In this document: positions 52,221-60,645 of the stretch, piece after piece
Numbering within the stretch: the stretch's first letter is position 1
Layout: each line of letters starts with the position of its first letter
Assembly (NCBI RefSeq): GCF_002803085.1
Contig: NZ_NNBJ01000006.1
Span: forward strand, 62,001 to 126,000
From: Streptomyces sp. CB01201
GTDB taxonomy: Bacteria; Actinomycetota; Actinomycetes; Streptomycetales; Streptomycetaceae
DNA length: 64,000 nucleotides
Reading direction: 5' to 3'
Notes under the pieces: generated by a model
What the model was told of the DNA's origin: nothing
Seen by the model: the letters and a program-made list of their open reading frames with translations, nothing else
Database searches by the model: none
Program-made: the position numbers and the translations under genes

Positions 52221-54043
52221 ACAGGGCGGACCTCTCGTTCCTCGACGGCGGCCCCGCACCGCGCCCGGCCCACGCCGACCTCGGCTCGGCGCTCCGGTCG
52301 GCGGCCCGGCAGGGCAACCCCGAAGGGCTCTGCTTCCTGGACGCGGACGGCACCGAGACCCGGATGAGCTATGCCGAACTGCTCGACGCGGCCTCCCGGA
52401 TCCTCGGCGGACTGCGCGCGGCGGGGACGGCGCCGGGGGAGACCGTGCTGCTCCAGATCCGGTCCGAGCCCGAGCTGATCGCCGCCTTCTGGGGCTGTGT
52501 GCTCGGCGGCTTCGTGCCGATGCCGGTGGCCGCGGGAGAACCCGGCACCCCGGGCGGACCCGCCGCCGGCCCCGCGTCCGGCGCCGAGCAGCTGCACCGG
52601 GTGTGGACCCGCTACGGCAGACCCCGCACCGTACTCGGCGCGGGGCAGCCGGTCGCCCCGGCGACCCGCTCCGACCCCGGCTGGCCCGGCGCCCTCGCCG
52701 GGGACACCCGGCGGCTGCTCTCGCACCTGCCCGACCGGTCGTGGCACCGGGCCGGGCCGGACGATCCGGCAGTCCTGCTGCTCACCTCCGGTTCGACCGG
52801 CACGCCCAAGGCCGTCCCCCTCACCCACCGCAATCTGCTGACCCGCAGCGCCGCCACCGCGCAGGCCAACGGCCTCTCCGTGCACACCCGTTCGTTCAAC
52901 TGGATGCCGCTGGACCACGTCGGCGGTCTGGTGCTCTTCCACCTCAGGGACGTCTACCTGGGCGCCTACCAGGTGCACGCGCCGCGGTCGTACGTGCTCC
53001 AGGACCCGCTGCGCTGGCTAACGGTCGCCGACCGGCACCGGGTGTGCACCACCTGGGCCCCCAACTTCGCCTTCCAATTGCTCACCGACCAGGCGGCCCG
53101 GCTGCGCGGCCGGTCCCTGGACCTGAGCGGGCTGCGCTACGTCATGAACGGCGGCGAGGCGGTGCGGGCCACGGTGGTGCGCGCCTTCCTCGACCTGCTG
53201 CGGCCCTTCGGGCTCGGATCCGACGTCATGTATCCCGGCTGGGGCATGTCGGAGACCTCGTCCGGCGTCATCGACATGCGCTTCGAGCCGGCCGCCGGCG
53301 ACGAGCGGTACGTACCCGTCGGCCGGCCGCAGCCGGGGACGGCGGTGCGCTGTGTGGACGACGACGGCGACCTCGTCCCGCAGGGCACACCGGGCCACCT
53401 GGAGGTGTCCGGCACGGCCGTCACCCGCGGCTATCACGACAACCCGGTGCAGAACCTGCGGTCGTTCACCGCGGACGGCTGGTTCCGCACCGGCGACCGC
53501 GCCTTCGTCGAGTCGGGCCGGCTCACCGTCACCGGCCGGGCCGACGACGTCATCGAGTGCGGCGGCGTGACGTGTCACAGCCACGAGATCGAGGCCGTGG
53601 TGGAGGAACTGGACTTCGTCACCCCGTCGTACACGGTGGCCGGCCCGGTGGCCGTGGACGGGCGCGAGGAGCTGGCCGTCTTCTTCCACCGGCGCGGCGC
53701 CGTCGGTGCCGCCGAGGCCGAGGCCCTGATCCGCCGCCGCGTCGAGGAGCGGCTCGGCCTGAACGCCACCCGGATCGTCCCGGTGGACCCGAGCGACGTC
53801 CCGAAGACCGGGATCGGCAAGCTCCGCAGGAGCCGGCTGCGCGAACAGTACGAGGCGTCCGCTGCCCGCTGCGGCGGATCGCCTGGCACCACACCAGAGA
53901 ACGGACCAGGGAGGCCGAATGGCGACGACCATCTCCGCGCACGAGCAGCACGCTCGGCGACGGGCGTTCCCGCACCGTGGGGAACGCCCGGACGTCGTGG
54001 ACGACTGTCCCCCGGACGACTGCCCGGCGCGCTGGGTCCTTGA
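52217..54043 (+). CDS. AMP-binding adenylate-forming ligase
   Basis: A 608-residue ligase with intact core motifs: P-loop VLLLTSGSTGTPKAVPLTHR, GWGMSETSSGVIDMRFEPAA, GWFRTGDRAFVESGRLTVTG and catalytic Lys in VPKTGIGKLRRSRL. FNWMPLDHVGGLVLFHLRDV places it with the ligase at 22959, its paralogue. The last 55 or so residues after LREQYEASAAR look non-conserved and are encoded in DNA shared with the start of the HxlR gene (125-nt overlap). It is coupled to the AraC regulator. Confidence 0.85.
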   Translation: MNRADLSFLDGGPAPRPAHADLGSALRSAARQGNPEGLCFLDADGTETRMSYAELLDAASRILGGLRAAGTAPGETVLLQIRSEPELIAAFWGCVLGGFVPMPVAAGEPGTPGGPAAGPASGAEQLHRVWTRYGRPRTVLGAGQPVAPATRSDPGWPGALAGDTRRLLSHLPDRSWHRAGPDDPAVLLLTSGSTGTPKAVPLTHRNLLTRSAATAQANGLSVHTRSFNWMPLDHVGGLVLFHLRDVYLGAYQVHAPRSYVLQDPLRWLTVADRHRVCTTWAPNFAFQLLTDQAARLRGRSLDLSGLRYVMNGGEAVRATVVRAFLDLLRPFGLGSDVMYPGWGMSETSSGVIDMRFEPAAGDERYVPVGRPQPGTAVRCVDDDGDLVPQGTPGHLEVSGTAVTRGYHDNPVQNLRSFTADGWFRTGDRAFVESGRLTVTGRADDVIECGGVTCHSHEIEAVVEELDFVTPSYTVAGPVAVDGREELAVFFHRRGAVGAAEAEALIRRRVEERLGLNATRIVPVDPSDVPKTGIGKLRRSRLREQYEASAARCGGSPGTTPENGPGRPNGDDHLRARAARSATGVPAPWGTPGRRGRLSPGRLPGALGP

Positions 54044-54389
54044 GATCCTGACCACCAAGTGGACACCCGTCCTGCTGCACCTGCTCCAGTCCCAATCGCC
54101 CATGCGGTACGGGGAGTTGCGCCGGGCCATGCCCGACGTCAGCAAGAAGGTGCTGACCGAGACGCTGCGCGGACTGGAGCGCGACGGACTGCTGCTGCGC
54201 GTGGACCACGGGGAGAAACCCCTCCGGGTCGACTACTACATCACCGAACTCGGCGCGAGCCTGATCCCGATCGTCGGGTCGCTCCGGGTGTGGGCCGAGG
54301 AGAACATCGCCGAGGTCCTCGCCCACCGCACGCTCTACGGGCGCACCGATCCGCCCACCGCCCGAGAAGGAGCCGTCACCCCCGCATGA
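53919..54389 (+). CDS. HxlR family transcriptional regulator
   Basis: A 156-residue winged-helix regulator: CPARWVLEILTTKWTPVLLH, RYGELRRAMPDVSKKVLTET, LRGLERDGLLLRVDHGEKPL, VDYYITELGASLIPIVGSL. The N-terminal Cys pair (DDCPPDDCPARW) is where redox- or quinone-sensing HxlR/YodB proteins carry their reactive Cys. AGGGAGG precedes the ATG. It is coupled to menC (ATGA). The palindromes at 59122-59206 are candidate targets. Confidence 0.87.
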   Translation: MATTISAHEQHARRRAFPHRGERPDVVDDCPPDDCPARWVLEILTTKWTPVLLHLLQSQSPMRYGELRRAMPDVSKKVLTETLRGLERDGLLLRVDHGEKPLRVDYYITELGASLIPIVGSLRVWAEENIAEVLAHRTLYGRTDPPTAREGAVTPA

Positions 54390-55390
54390 AACACCGGCAC
54401 GGATCCATCGAGGCCGTCGAGGCCCATGTCTACGCGATCCCGATGCGCACCGCCTTCCGGGGCATCACCGTGCGCGAGGGCATGGTGCTGCGGGGGCCGC
54501 ACGGCTGGGGCGAGTTCTGCCCGTTCCCGGAGTACGGCGACCCGGAGGCGGCGGCCTGGCTCGCCACCGCCCTTGAGCAGATCGGCGGGGACCGCCCCGC
54601 GCCGGTGCGGGACCGGATCCCGGTCAACGCCACCGTGCCGGCCGTCGGCCCGGAGCGCGCCCATGACCTGGTGGCGCGTTCCGGCTGCGGCACGGCCAAG
54701 GTCAAGGTGGCCGACCACCCGGACGCCCTGGCGGAGGACCTGGCCCGGGTCGAGGCGGTCCGCGCCGCGCTGGGCCCGGGCGGCAAGGTCCGCATCGACG
54801 TCAACGGCCGGTGGGACGTGGACACCGCGGTCACCCGCGTCCGGCTGCTCGACCGGGCCGCCGGCGGCCTGGAGTACGTCGAGCAACCCTGCGCCACCAT
54901 CGAGGAGTTGGCCGCCGTACGCCGACGGGTCGAGGTGCGCATAGCCGCCGACGAGTCGATCCGGCGGGCCGGCGACCCGCTGAAGGTGGCGGTCGCCGGG
55001 GCCGCCGACATCGCGGTCCTCAAGTGCACGCCGCTCGGCGGAGTGCGCCGCGCCCTGGAGGTCGCCGAGGCCTCGGGGCTGCCCTGTGTGGTGTCGTCGG
55101 CCCTGGAGACCAGTGTCGGGCTGTCCGCCCAGGTCGCCCTGGCCGCCGCGCTTCCGGAGCTCGAATTCGCCTGCGGGCTCGGCACGTTGAGCCTGCTGGA
55201 CGGCGATCTCGTACCGGCCGGAGCGGCCCTGCGGCCGGTCGACGGCTTCCTGGCCGTACCGGGTGCGGTGCCCGAGCCCGCGCCCGAGCTCCTGGACCGC
55301 CACCGGCTCACCGATCCCGACCGGGCCGCCTGGTGGCACGCCCGCCTGGCCCGCGTCGGCGGTGCGCGGCTGCGGGTCCGGCCCGTCTGA
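54386..55390 (+). CDS. menC: o-Succinylbenzoate synthase
   Basis: A 334-residue enolase-superfamily enzyme that dehydrates SHCHC to o-succinylbenzoate. Diagnostic actinobacterial MenC segments: RGPHGWGEFCPFPEYGDPEA, VNATVPAVGPERAHDLVA, catalytic Lys in GTAKVKVADHPD, metal ligands in RIDVNGRWDVDTA, YVEQPCATIEEL and IAADESIRRA, and the second Lys in AVLKCTPLGGVR. A dipeptide epimerase or muconate cycloisomerase is less likely. Coupled to the HxlR gene. Confidence 0.9.
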   Translation: MKHRHGSIEAVEAHVYAIPMRTAFRGITVREGMVLRGPHGWGEFCPFPEYGDPEAAAWLATALEQIGGDRPAPVRDRIPVNATVPAVGPERAHDLVARSGCGTAKVKVADHPDALAEDLARVEAVRAALGPGGKVRIDVNGRWDVDTAVTRVRLLDRAAGGLEYVEQPCATIEELAAVRRRVEVRIAADESIRRAGDPLKVAVAGAADIAVLKCTPLGGVRRALEVAEASGLPCVVSSALETSVGLSAQVALAAALPELEFACGLGTLSLLDGDLVPAGAALRPVDGFLAVPGAVPEPAPELLDRHRLTDPDRAAWWHARLARVGGARLRVRPV

Positions 55391-55400
55391 GCCGGACCCG
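55373..55400 (+). terminator. Terminator at the menC end
   Basis: A 10-bp perfect stem (CGGGTCCGGC paired with GCCGGACCCG) with an 8-nt loop spans the menC stop codon and lies before the convergent lyase gene. It could work in both directions. Confidence 0.65.
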
Positions 55401-55407
55401 TCGGGCC

Positions 55408-56865
55408 TCACTCGCGCAGCGCGCTGTCCACGAGCCGTGCGCTCGCGCCGGTGTAGGCCGCCGGGTCGCACAGGGCCCGCAGCTCCGCCGGGTCCCAGGG
55501 GCCCACGGCTCTGGACGGTCCGGAGAGTCCGGCCAGTTCGGGCAGCTCGGGCAGGACCTCGTGCAGCGGCCTGCGCTGCGCCTGGGCCTGCTCGGACGCC
55601 CGGGTCAGCAGCTCCTTGGCGGCCGCCTTGCCGAGCACCGGGGCGAGGCGGGCCGCCAGGCGCTCCGACACGACCTGACTACCCGTCAACTCCAGGTTGT
55701 GGGCCATGCGTTCGGGGTCCACCCGGAGTCCCTCGGCCAGGTCCACCGCCGTGTGGGCCGCCCCGCCGGTGAGCCGCAGGCACTCGCGCAGCAGCAGCCA
55801 CTCCGCGTGCCAGCCGCCCGCCGAGCGCTCGTCCTCGGCCGGCAGGCACTGGAGCAGCCCGGTCGCCAGCACGGGGACCTGCAACGCGGCGCTGCGCACC
55901 AGGGTCGCGAGTACCGGATTGTGCTTGTGGGGCATGGCCGACGAGGCCCCCCTGCCCACCGCGGTCGGCTCCGCGACCTCGGCGATCTCGGTGCGGGAGA
56001 GCGTCTGCACATCCACCGCCAGCTTCCCCAGCGCCCCGGCCGCGAAGGCCAGGGCCGACGCGAGGTCGGCGAGCGGTGTGCGCAGCGCGTGCCAGGGCAG
56101 CCGGGGCCGCGCGAGGCCGGTCTCCTCGGCGAACGCCTCCGCGAGGCGGACGTGGTACTCCTCGTCGGCGGCCTGCGGGGCGTCGAGGCGTGCGTACTCC
56201 AGATATCCGGCGAGCGTGCCCGCGGCCCCGCCGAGCGAGACCGGAAGACCGCCCTCGTGCACGGCCCGCAGCCGGTCGACGGCGTCCCGCACCCCCTGGC
56301 GCCAGCCCGCCGCCTTCAGCCCGAACGTGGTCGGCACCGCCTGCAACGCCAGGGTGCGTCCGGCGATCGGGGTGTCCCGGTGCCGGGCGGCGAGCCGGGC
56401 CAGGGCCCGGTCGACGCGGCCGAGATCGTCGAGCATCAGCCCGAGCGCCCGGCGCGCCACCAGCATCGCCGCCGTGTCGAACACGTCCTGGCTGGTGGAG
56501 CCGCGGTGCACATACTCGGCGGCCACCGGATCCTCGGCCGCCACCACCCCGGTCAGCGCCTTGACCAGGCCGACGACCGGGTTGGCGGTCTCCCGGGCCG
56601 CGAGGGACAGGGCGCGGGCATCGAACCGGTCGGCCCGGGCCAGCCGCGCGATGGTCCGGGCCGCCCCGGCGGGTACGGTGCCGAGCCGGGCCTGGGCCCG
56701 GACCAGGGCCACCTCGGCGTCGAGCATGGCCTGGAGCCAGGCCAGGTCGGCCACGGCCGCCTCGACGGGGGTGCCGGCCCGGACCGGGGAGAGCAGCCCC
56801 GCGTCGGTCCCCGCTCCGGATTCCGGCTCCGGCTCCCGCTGCTCGGGACGGCTCCCCGCGCTCAC
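55408..56865 (-). CDS. Aspartase/fumarase-superfamily lyase, nitrosuccinate lyase (CreD)-like
   Basis: A 485-residue lyase of the PcaB/adenylosuccinate-lyase branch. The signature loop is GRGASSAMPHKHNPVLATLV, and the family motifs RGSTSQDVFDTAAMLVARRA and LALQAVPTTFGLKAAGWRQG are present. The same superfamily includes 3-carboxymuconate cycloisomerase and CreD, which splits nitrosuccinate into fumarate and nitrite. Because its GTG overlaps the stop of a CreE-like flavoenzyme gene, and no protocatechuate genes are nearby, a CreD role is favoured. Both functions share the fold, so this is inference. Confidence 0.82.
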   Translation of the reverse strand: MSAGSRPEQREPEPESGAGTDAGLLSPVRAGTPVEAAVADLAWLQAMLDAEVALVRAQARLGTVPAGAARTIARLARADRFDARALSLAARETANPVVGLVKALTGVVAAEDPVAAEYVHRGSTSQDVFDTAAMLVARRALGLMLDDLGRVDRALARLAARHRDTPIAGRTLALQAVPTTFGLKAAGWRQGVRDAVDRLRAVHEGGLPVSLGGAAGTLAGYLEYARLDAPQAADEEYHVRLAEAFAEETGLARPRLPWHALRTPLADLASALAFAAGALGKLAVDVQTLSRTEIAEVAEPTAVGRGASSAMPHKHNPVLATLVRSAALQVPVLATGLLQCLPAEDERSAGGWHAEWLLLRECLRLTGGAAHTAVDLAEGLRVDPERMAHNLELTGSQVVSERLAARLAPVLGKAAAKELLTRASEQAQAQRRPLHEVLPELPELAGLSGPSRAVGPWDPAELRALCDPAAYTGASARLVDSALRE

Positions 56866-58940
56866 ACGATCACCTCGCGCACGACGCCCGACTCGGCCGC
56901 GGCGGAGGGGACTTCGGTGCGGTCCTGCGACACCGGGGCCGCGCCGGGGACCGCGCGCGGGAGGTCCGGGCGGGCGGAGTCCGGGCGCGGGCTGTCCGTT
57001 CGGGTCAGGTCGGGCCGGGGCAGCGACACCAGCGCCCGGGCTATCGCGTCGGAGTCGCCGAGGGTGACCGAATCGACGCCGGGGCGCACCCCCGCGGCGG
57101 TCACCCAGTGCACCGACTCGGTGGGGACGCCGTAGGCGAAGCGCCGCGGGTGCGCACGACCGCGCCGGTCGACGATCCGGTACGGGCGCTCGGTGACCGC
57201 GAGCCCCCCGGTCTCCACCTCGGTGCCCTGCGCGGTGGTGATGCGGTAGGGGACGGCCTGCTCGGTCTCCAGCAGATGGCGCAGCAGCGGGTCCTCGGTG
57301 CGGCGCACGTCGGGCTCGGGCAGCCGGGCCTCGATCAGGGCCGTCGCGTGGACCGAGCGCCCGGGCACCCGCGTGCTGGCGGCGATGAAGGCGGGCTCCG
57401 CGGAATCCAGCCTGACCTCGGTGCCCGGGCCGGTGACGGTGAGCACCCCGGCCTCGATCAGGGCGGCCATCTCCTCGATCCGCGTCACCGGCGGGCCGAT
57501 CGACAGGAAGGCGTTCAACGGCGTGTACCAGCGCTCCAGTTCGTCGCGGTGGGACTCCCCGTCGAGCCCGCCGTGGTCGACCGCCAGGCGTATCTCGTTG
57601 CGCAGGTCGCGCAGGATGTCGAGGGAGGCCTTCAGCGGGCCCGACAGGTTGCCCGCGCGGCCCGCCTCGGCGTCCGCCCGCAGATAGCCGAGCAGCCAGT
57701 CCCGGTACTCGTCCCGGGAGGCGAAGCCGAGATCGCCGCAGGGGTCGGTGAGCCTGTCCCAGTCGAACCGGTCCGCCGCCACCAAGCCGTGTGCGGACAG
57801 GAGTTCGTCACTCCCGGCACCTTCGGCGAGGTCGAGGTCGAGGTCGAGGTAGCGGTCGGTGAAGCCTTCGACCACATCGCTCGCGACACCCCGGGAGCGC
57901 AGCGTGGTGGCGTAGTAGACGCTCTCGACCTCGCGTTTGATCAGCGGCCACAGGTGCTCGGTGAAGCCGATCCGCTCCCCGGCCGCGGCGCGTGCGCGCA
58001 GTCGGGCGACGTACTCGGCGGTGAGCAGGCGCGGGTAGTAGCGGCCGAAGGCGCCCTTCTCGTTCTCGCCGCGCGCGTGGTAGGGCACCCCCCGGCGGGA
58101 GAAGGCGTACAGCCGCGGTTCGAGGCCCGAGGCGCGGTAGACGAGCCGGTCCCGCTCGCGGACGAAGCGGCCGCCGCGTCCGGTGGTGAGCAGGGCCATG
58201 TAGTCGAAGAAGTTCAGGCCGAGTCCGCGCAGCAGCACGTTCTGCTGCGGCTCGACCCAACTCAGGTCCACATCGGCCGGGTTGGCGGGTGTGACATAGG
58301 TCAGTCCGTGAATGAGCGCGAGGTCGGCGGTGCGTCGCTGACGCGCCGTCAGATGGGTGCCGACATGGCCCACGGCGAGGAGCACCGCGTCCAGGCCGTC
58401 GAGCCGGGCGCCGTTCTCCAGGCGCAGGCTCTGCGGTCCGTCGGCCGCGCCGAGCGCGTCGGACAGCACGACGGCGCGGGTGCGGTGCTCGCGCACCTCG
58501 ATGTGGGCCGGGGCCCGGGAGACGATCCTGCGGTAGCAGTCGTGAAGGTAGTGGCCGTAGAAGCCGCGCGAGGGATAGGAGTCGGGGCCGAGCCGGCGGG
58601 CCTCGGCCAGGGTCCGCTCGTCGTAGTCGCCGTCGCCGCCGAGCAGGGCCAGGCTCTGCGCCCACTCGTACAGGCTCGGGCCGGGCTCGATCGGGCCCTC
58701 GATGCGCACGCTGTCGTCGGTGAAGACGGTGATCTGCGAGGCGACCGTATTGGTGAGCAGCTCACCGGGCTGATCGGGGCGCCAGACCGCGCCCGCGCCC
58801 GGGAGGTGGGGGTCCACGAGGTGCACGATCACGCCGTCGGCGGAGGGCCCCCGGCGTTCGTTGGCACACAGCCTCTCCAGTACGGAGAGGCCGCGCGGGC
58901 CGGCGCCGACGACGGCGAGGTGGCGGGTGACAGGAGGCAT
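56862..58940 (-). CDS. FAD/NAD(P)-binding monooxygenase, CreE/FzmM-like aspartate N-oxygenase candidate
   Basis: A 692-residue flavoprotein with N-terminal FAD motif HLAVVGAGPRGLSVLERLCA, GAVWRPDQPGELLTNTVASQ, LLAVGHVGTHLTARQRRTAD and RGLGLNFFDYMALLTTGRGG, as in the FAD-NAD(P)-binding proteins that include CreE. CreE oxidises aspartate to nitrosuccinate in cremeomycin-type nitrite synthesis. Coupling to the CreD-like lyase (GTGA) is the main support for this role. ATG at 58940 with AGGAGG upstream. The C-terminal third carries a short Pro/Asp/Arg repeat region (RPDLTRTDSPRPDSARPDLP). Confidence 0.8.
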   Translation of the reverse strand: MPPVTRHLAVVGAGPRGLSVLERLCANERRGPSADGVIVHLVDPHLPGAGAVWRPDQPGELLTNTVASQITVFTDDSVRIEGPIEPGPSLYEWAQSLALLGGDGDYDERTLAEARRLGPDSYPSRGFYGHYLHDCYRRIVSRAPAHIEVREHRTRAVVLSDALGAADGPQSLRLENGARLDGLDAVLLAVGHVGTHLTARQRRTADLALIHGLTYVTPANPADVDLSWVEPQQNVLLRGLGLNFFDYMALLTTGRGGRFVRERDRLVYRASGLEPRLYAFSRRGVPYHARGENEKGAFGRYYPRLLTAEYVARLRARAAAGERIGFTEHLWPLIKREVESVYYATTLRSRGVASDVVEGFTDRYLDLDLDLAEGAGSDELLSAHGLVAADRFDWDRLTDPCGDLGFASRDEYRDWLLGYLRADAEAGRAGNLSGPLKASLDILRDLRNEIRLAVDHGGLDGESHRDELERWYTPLNAFLSIGPPVTRIEEMAALIEAGVLTVTGPGTEVRLDSAEPAFIAASTRVPGRSVHATALIEARLPEPDVRRTEDPLLRHLLETEQAVPYRITTAQGTEVETGGLAVTERPYRIVDRRGRAHPRRFAYGVPTESVHWVTAAGVRPGVDSVTLGDSDAIARALVSLPRPDLTRTDSPRPDSARPDLPRAVPGAAPVSQDRTEVPSAAAESGVVREVIV

Positions 58941-59121
58941 GGCAAGTCCTAGGGAGACGGCGGTCGTTGGCGACCGGACGAGCTGGTGAAGAGCTGGTTA
59001 AGAGCCGGTGGACTGTGCGAACGGCAACCTTGCACGAGGGGAACGGCTGCGGACAAGGAGCCCTGGAGAGCCACTCCGCCGGCCCCAGTGATCGTCCGCG
59101 CCCCCTTCCGACGGAACAAGA

Positions 59122-59138
59122 AGGCACCTGAAAGTGCC
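59122..59138. promoter_or_regulatory. Palindromic operator candidate, copy 1
   Basis: AGGCACCTGAAAGTGCC, with arms GGCAC and GTGCC. It shares 14 of 17 positions with copy 2 at 59190-59206. HxlR- or MarR-type regulators bind this kind of site; the HxlR protein at 53919 is the nearest candidate. Confidence 0.6.
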
Positions 59139-59189
59139 CATCGCGGGCGCCGCCACGGCCGCTGGCCACCGCCGGAGCGCGCAGAGTAT

Positions 59190-59206
59190 AGGCACTTAAA
59201 AGTTCC
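59190..59206. promoter_or_regulatory. Palindromic operator candidate, copy 2
   Basis: AGGCACTTAAAAGTTCC, an imperfect palindrome (with the preceding T and following TA it reads TAGG..ACTT..AAGT..CCTA). It starts 68 bp after copy 1 and about 155 bp before the SDR start. A further AGTTC-ctact-TGAACT palindrome overlaps its right end. Confidence 0.6.
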
Positions 59207-59344
59207 TACTTGAACTACTTCCGGCCCCGGACGAAGCTCTTCACCAGAGCCGGACACGGCCCGGCGGCAGCAGGATCCGCCGCCCGATTCCCCCCTCGCC
59301 GCGCACATCGCCGCACGGCACCCGCATCCAGAGGAGCACTTCCC

Positions 59345-60091
59345 ATGAGCAACCGCGTCGCTTTCGTCACCGGCGCCGGCAGTGGCATCGGCCGCGCGTC
59401 CGCCCTGCGCCTGGCCGAGCTGGGCCACGACCTGATCGTGCAGAGCCTCACCCCGGACGGCCTGGACGAACTGGCCATCGAGGCCAAGGAGTTCGGCGCC
59501 ACCACCACCGCCCTGACGGCCGACTTCTCCGACATCGACGCGGTGGCCACCCTGTGGCCCCAGGTCGAGGAGGCACTGGCCGGCCGCACGCTCGACTTCG
59601 TCTACCTCAACGCGGGCATCGCGCCGTTCGGCGACCCGACCCAGCTCGGCGAGAAGGACCTGAGCCGCCTCCTCCAGATCAACACCGTCGCCCCGTACGG
59701 GCTCGCGGTCCGCGCCGCGGAGCGGATGACCGCCCCCGGTGGCCAGATCGTGTTCACCGGCTCCGGTCTGACCCGCTACGCCTACCCGGCGCTCACCGGC
59801 TACGGCATGAGCAAGATCACCCTGGAGTACCTGACCACCAACCTCGCCGTCCTGCTCGGCCCCAAGGGCATCACCGTCAACCTGCTGGCCCCCGGTGTCG
59901 TCGACACCAACATCAACGCCGGCTGGCTGCGCGACAACGACGAGGCCGCCGCGGCGACCCGTGCCACCTCGGCACTCGGCAAGATCGCCAAGCCGGCGGA
60001 CATCGCCGAGATCATCGGCCTGCTCGCCCAGTCGACGTCCCAGGCCATCACCGGCCAGCGCCTCGACGTCTCGATGGGGACCGAGCTGTGA
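59345..60091 (+). CDS. Short-chain dehydrogenase/reductase
   Basis: A 248-residue classical SDR: VAFVTGAGSGIGRASALRLA for NAD(P) binding, YLNAGIA (NAG motif), Ser in IVFTGSGLTRYAYPALTGYG and the catalytic YxxxK as YGMSK. It would reduce or oxidise a ketone/alcohol, or aromatise a dihydrodiol in a chorismate-derived pathway (as DhbA/EntA do); the latter is attractive here but not proven. First gene of the operon that continues to menD. Confidence 0.88.
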   Translation: MSNRVAFVTGAGSGIGRASALRLAELGHDLIVQSLTPDGLDELAIEAKEFGATTTALTADFSDIDAVATLWPQVEEALAGRTLDFVYLNAGIAPFGDPTQLGEKDLSRLLQINTVAPYGLAVRAAERMTAPGGQIVFTGSGLTRYAYPALTGYGMSKITLEYLTTNLAVLLGPKGITVNLLAPGVVDTNINAGWLRDNDEAAAATRATSALGKIAKPADIAEIIGLLAQSTSQAITGQRLDVSMGTEL

Positions 60092-60645
60092 AGATCGCCG
60101 TCATCTACCACAGCCTGAGCGGCAACGTTCATCTGCTGGCCCGCGCCGCCGCCGAGCACGCCGAGGCCCTCGGCCACGAGGTGGGCGTCCACCGCCTGCC
60201 CGAGATCGACGAGCCGGAGCGCACCGCCGAGGTCCACAAGGCGGCCCTCGAAGACCTGGCCGACGCCGAGGTCGTGCTGTGGGGCACCCCCGGCCGGTAC
60301 GGAGCCATGTCGGCCCCGGTGAAGCACTTCGTCGACCAGACCCTGCCGCTGCACCTGGCCGGCGGCCTCGCCGACAAGTTCATGACCACGTTCGTCTCGA
60401 CGGCCACCAACCACGGCGGCCAGGAGAGCACGGTCCTGTCCTTCAACAACATCCTCTACCACTGGGGCGCGGTCATCGTGCCGGCCGGACTGACCGGCCC
60501 CGAGCAGCACACGCCCCTGAACGGCAATCCCTACGGGATCAGTTCGGTCTCCGGCCGTGAGCCGGAGAACGTCCCCGAGGAGAACCTCGCCGCCATGCGC
60601 TACCTCGTTGACCGCCTCGTCTCGATCGCCGGAGGTGCCCGCTGA
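60088..60645 (+). CDS. Flavodoxin-fold NAD(P)H:quinone oxidoreductase (WrbA-like)
   Basis: A 185-residue flavodoxin-fold protein: KIAVIYHSLSGNVHLLARAA (FMN phosphate loop), WGTPGRYGAMSAPVKHFVDQ, FVSTATNHGGQESTVLSFNN. WrbA/NQO-type enzymes reduce quinones by two electrons. In a cluster that may build a quinone it could keep an intermediate reduced. GTG start overlaps the SDR stop. Confidence 0.87.
   Translation: MKIAVIYHSLSGNVHLLARAAAEHAEALGHEVGVHRLPEIDEPERTAEVHKAALEDLADAEVVLWGTPGRYGAMSAPVKHFVDQTLPLHLAGGLADKFMTTFVSTATNHGGQESTVLSFNNILYHWGAVIVPAGLTGPEQHTPLNGNPYGISSVSGREPENVPEENLAAMRYLVDRLVSIAGGAR

Larger units (their letters stand above)
58941..59344. other. Divergent promoter region between the CreE-like gene and the SDR operon
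   Basis: This 404-bp gap holds no gene I would support. It contains two related palindromes (59122-59138 and 59190-59206), the second running into a further GTTC/GAAC repeat at about 59201-59216. The right side has lower GC than its surroundings, as expected for a promoter. It probably drives both the CreE/CreD-like pair and the SDR-to-menD operon. Confidence 0.7.

Noticed and set aside
55408..56865. 3-carboxy-cis,cis-muconate cycloisomerase (pcaB) for protocatechuate breakdown
   Set aside because: No pcaGH, pcaC, pcaD or pcaIJ genes are in the window and the gene is coupled to a CreE-like flavoenzyme. The fold is the same, so the family match alone does not support the catabolic role.
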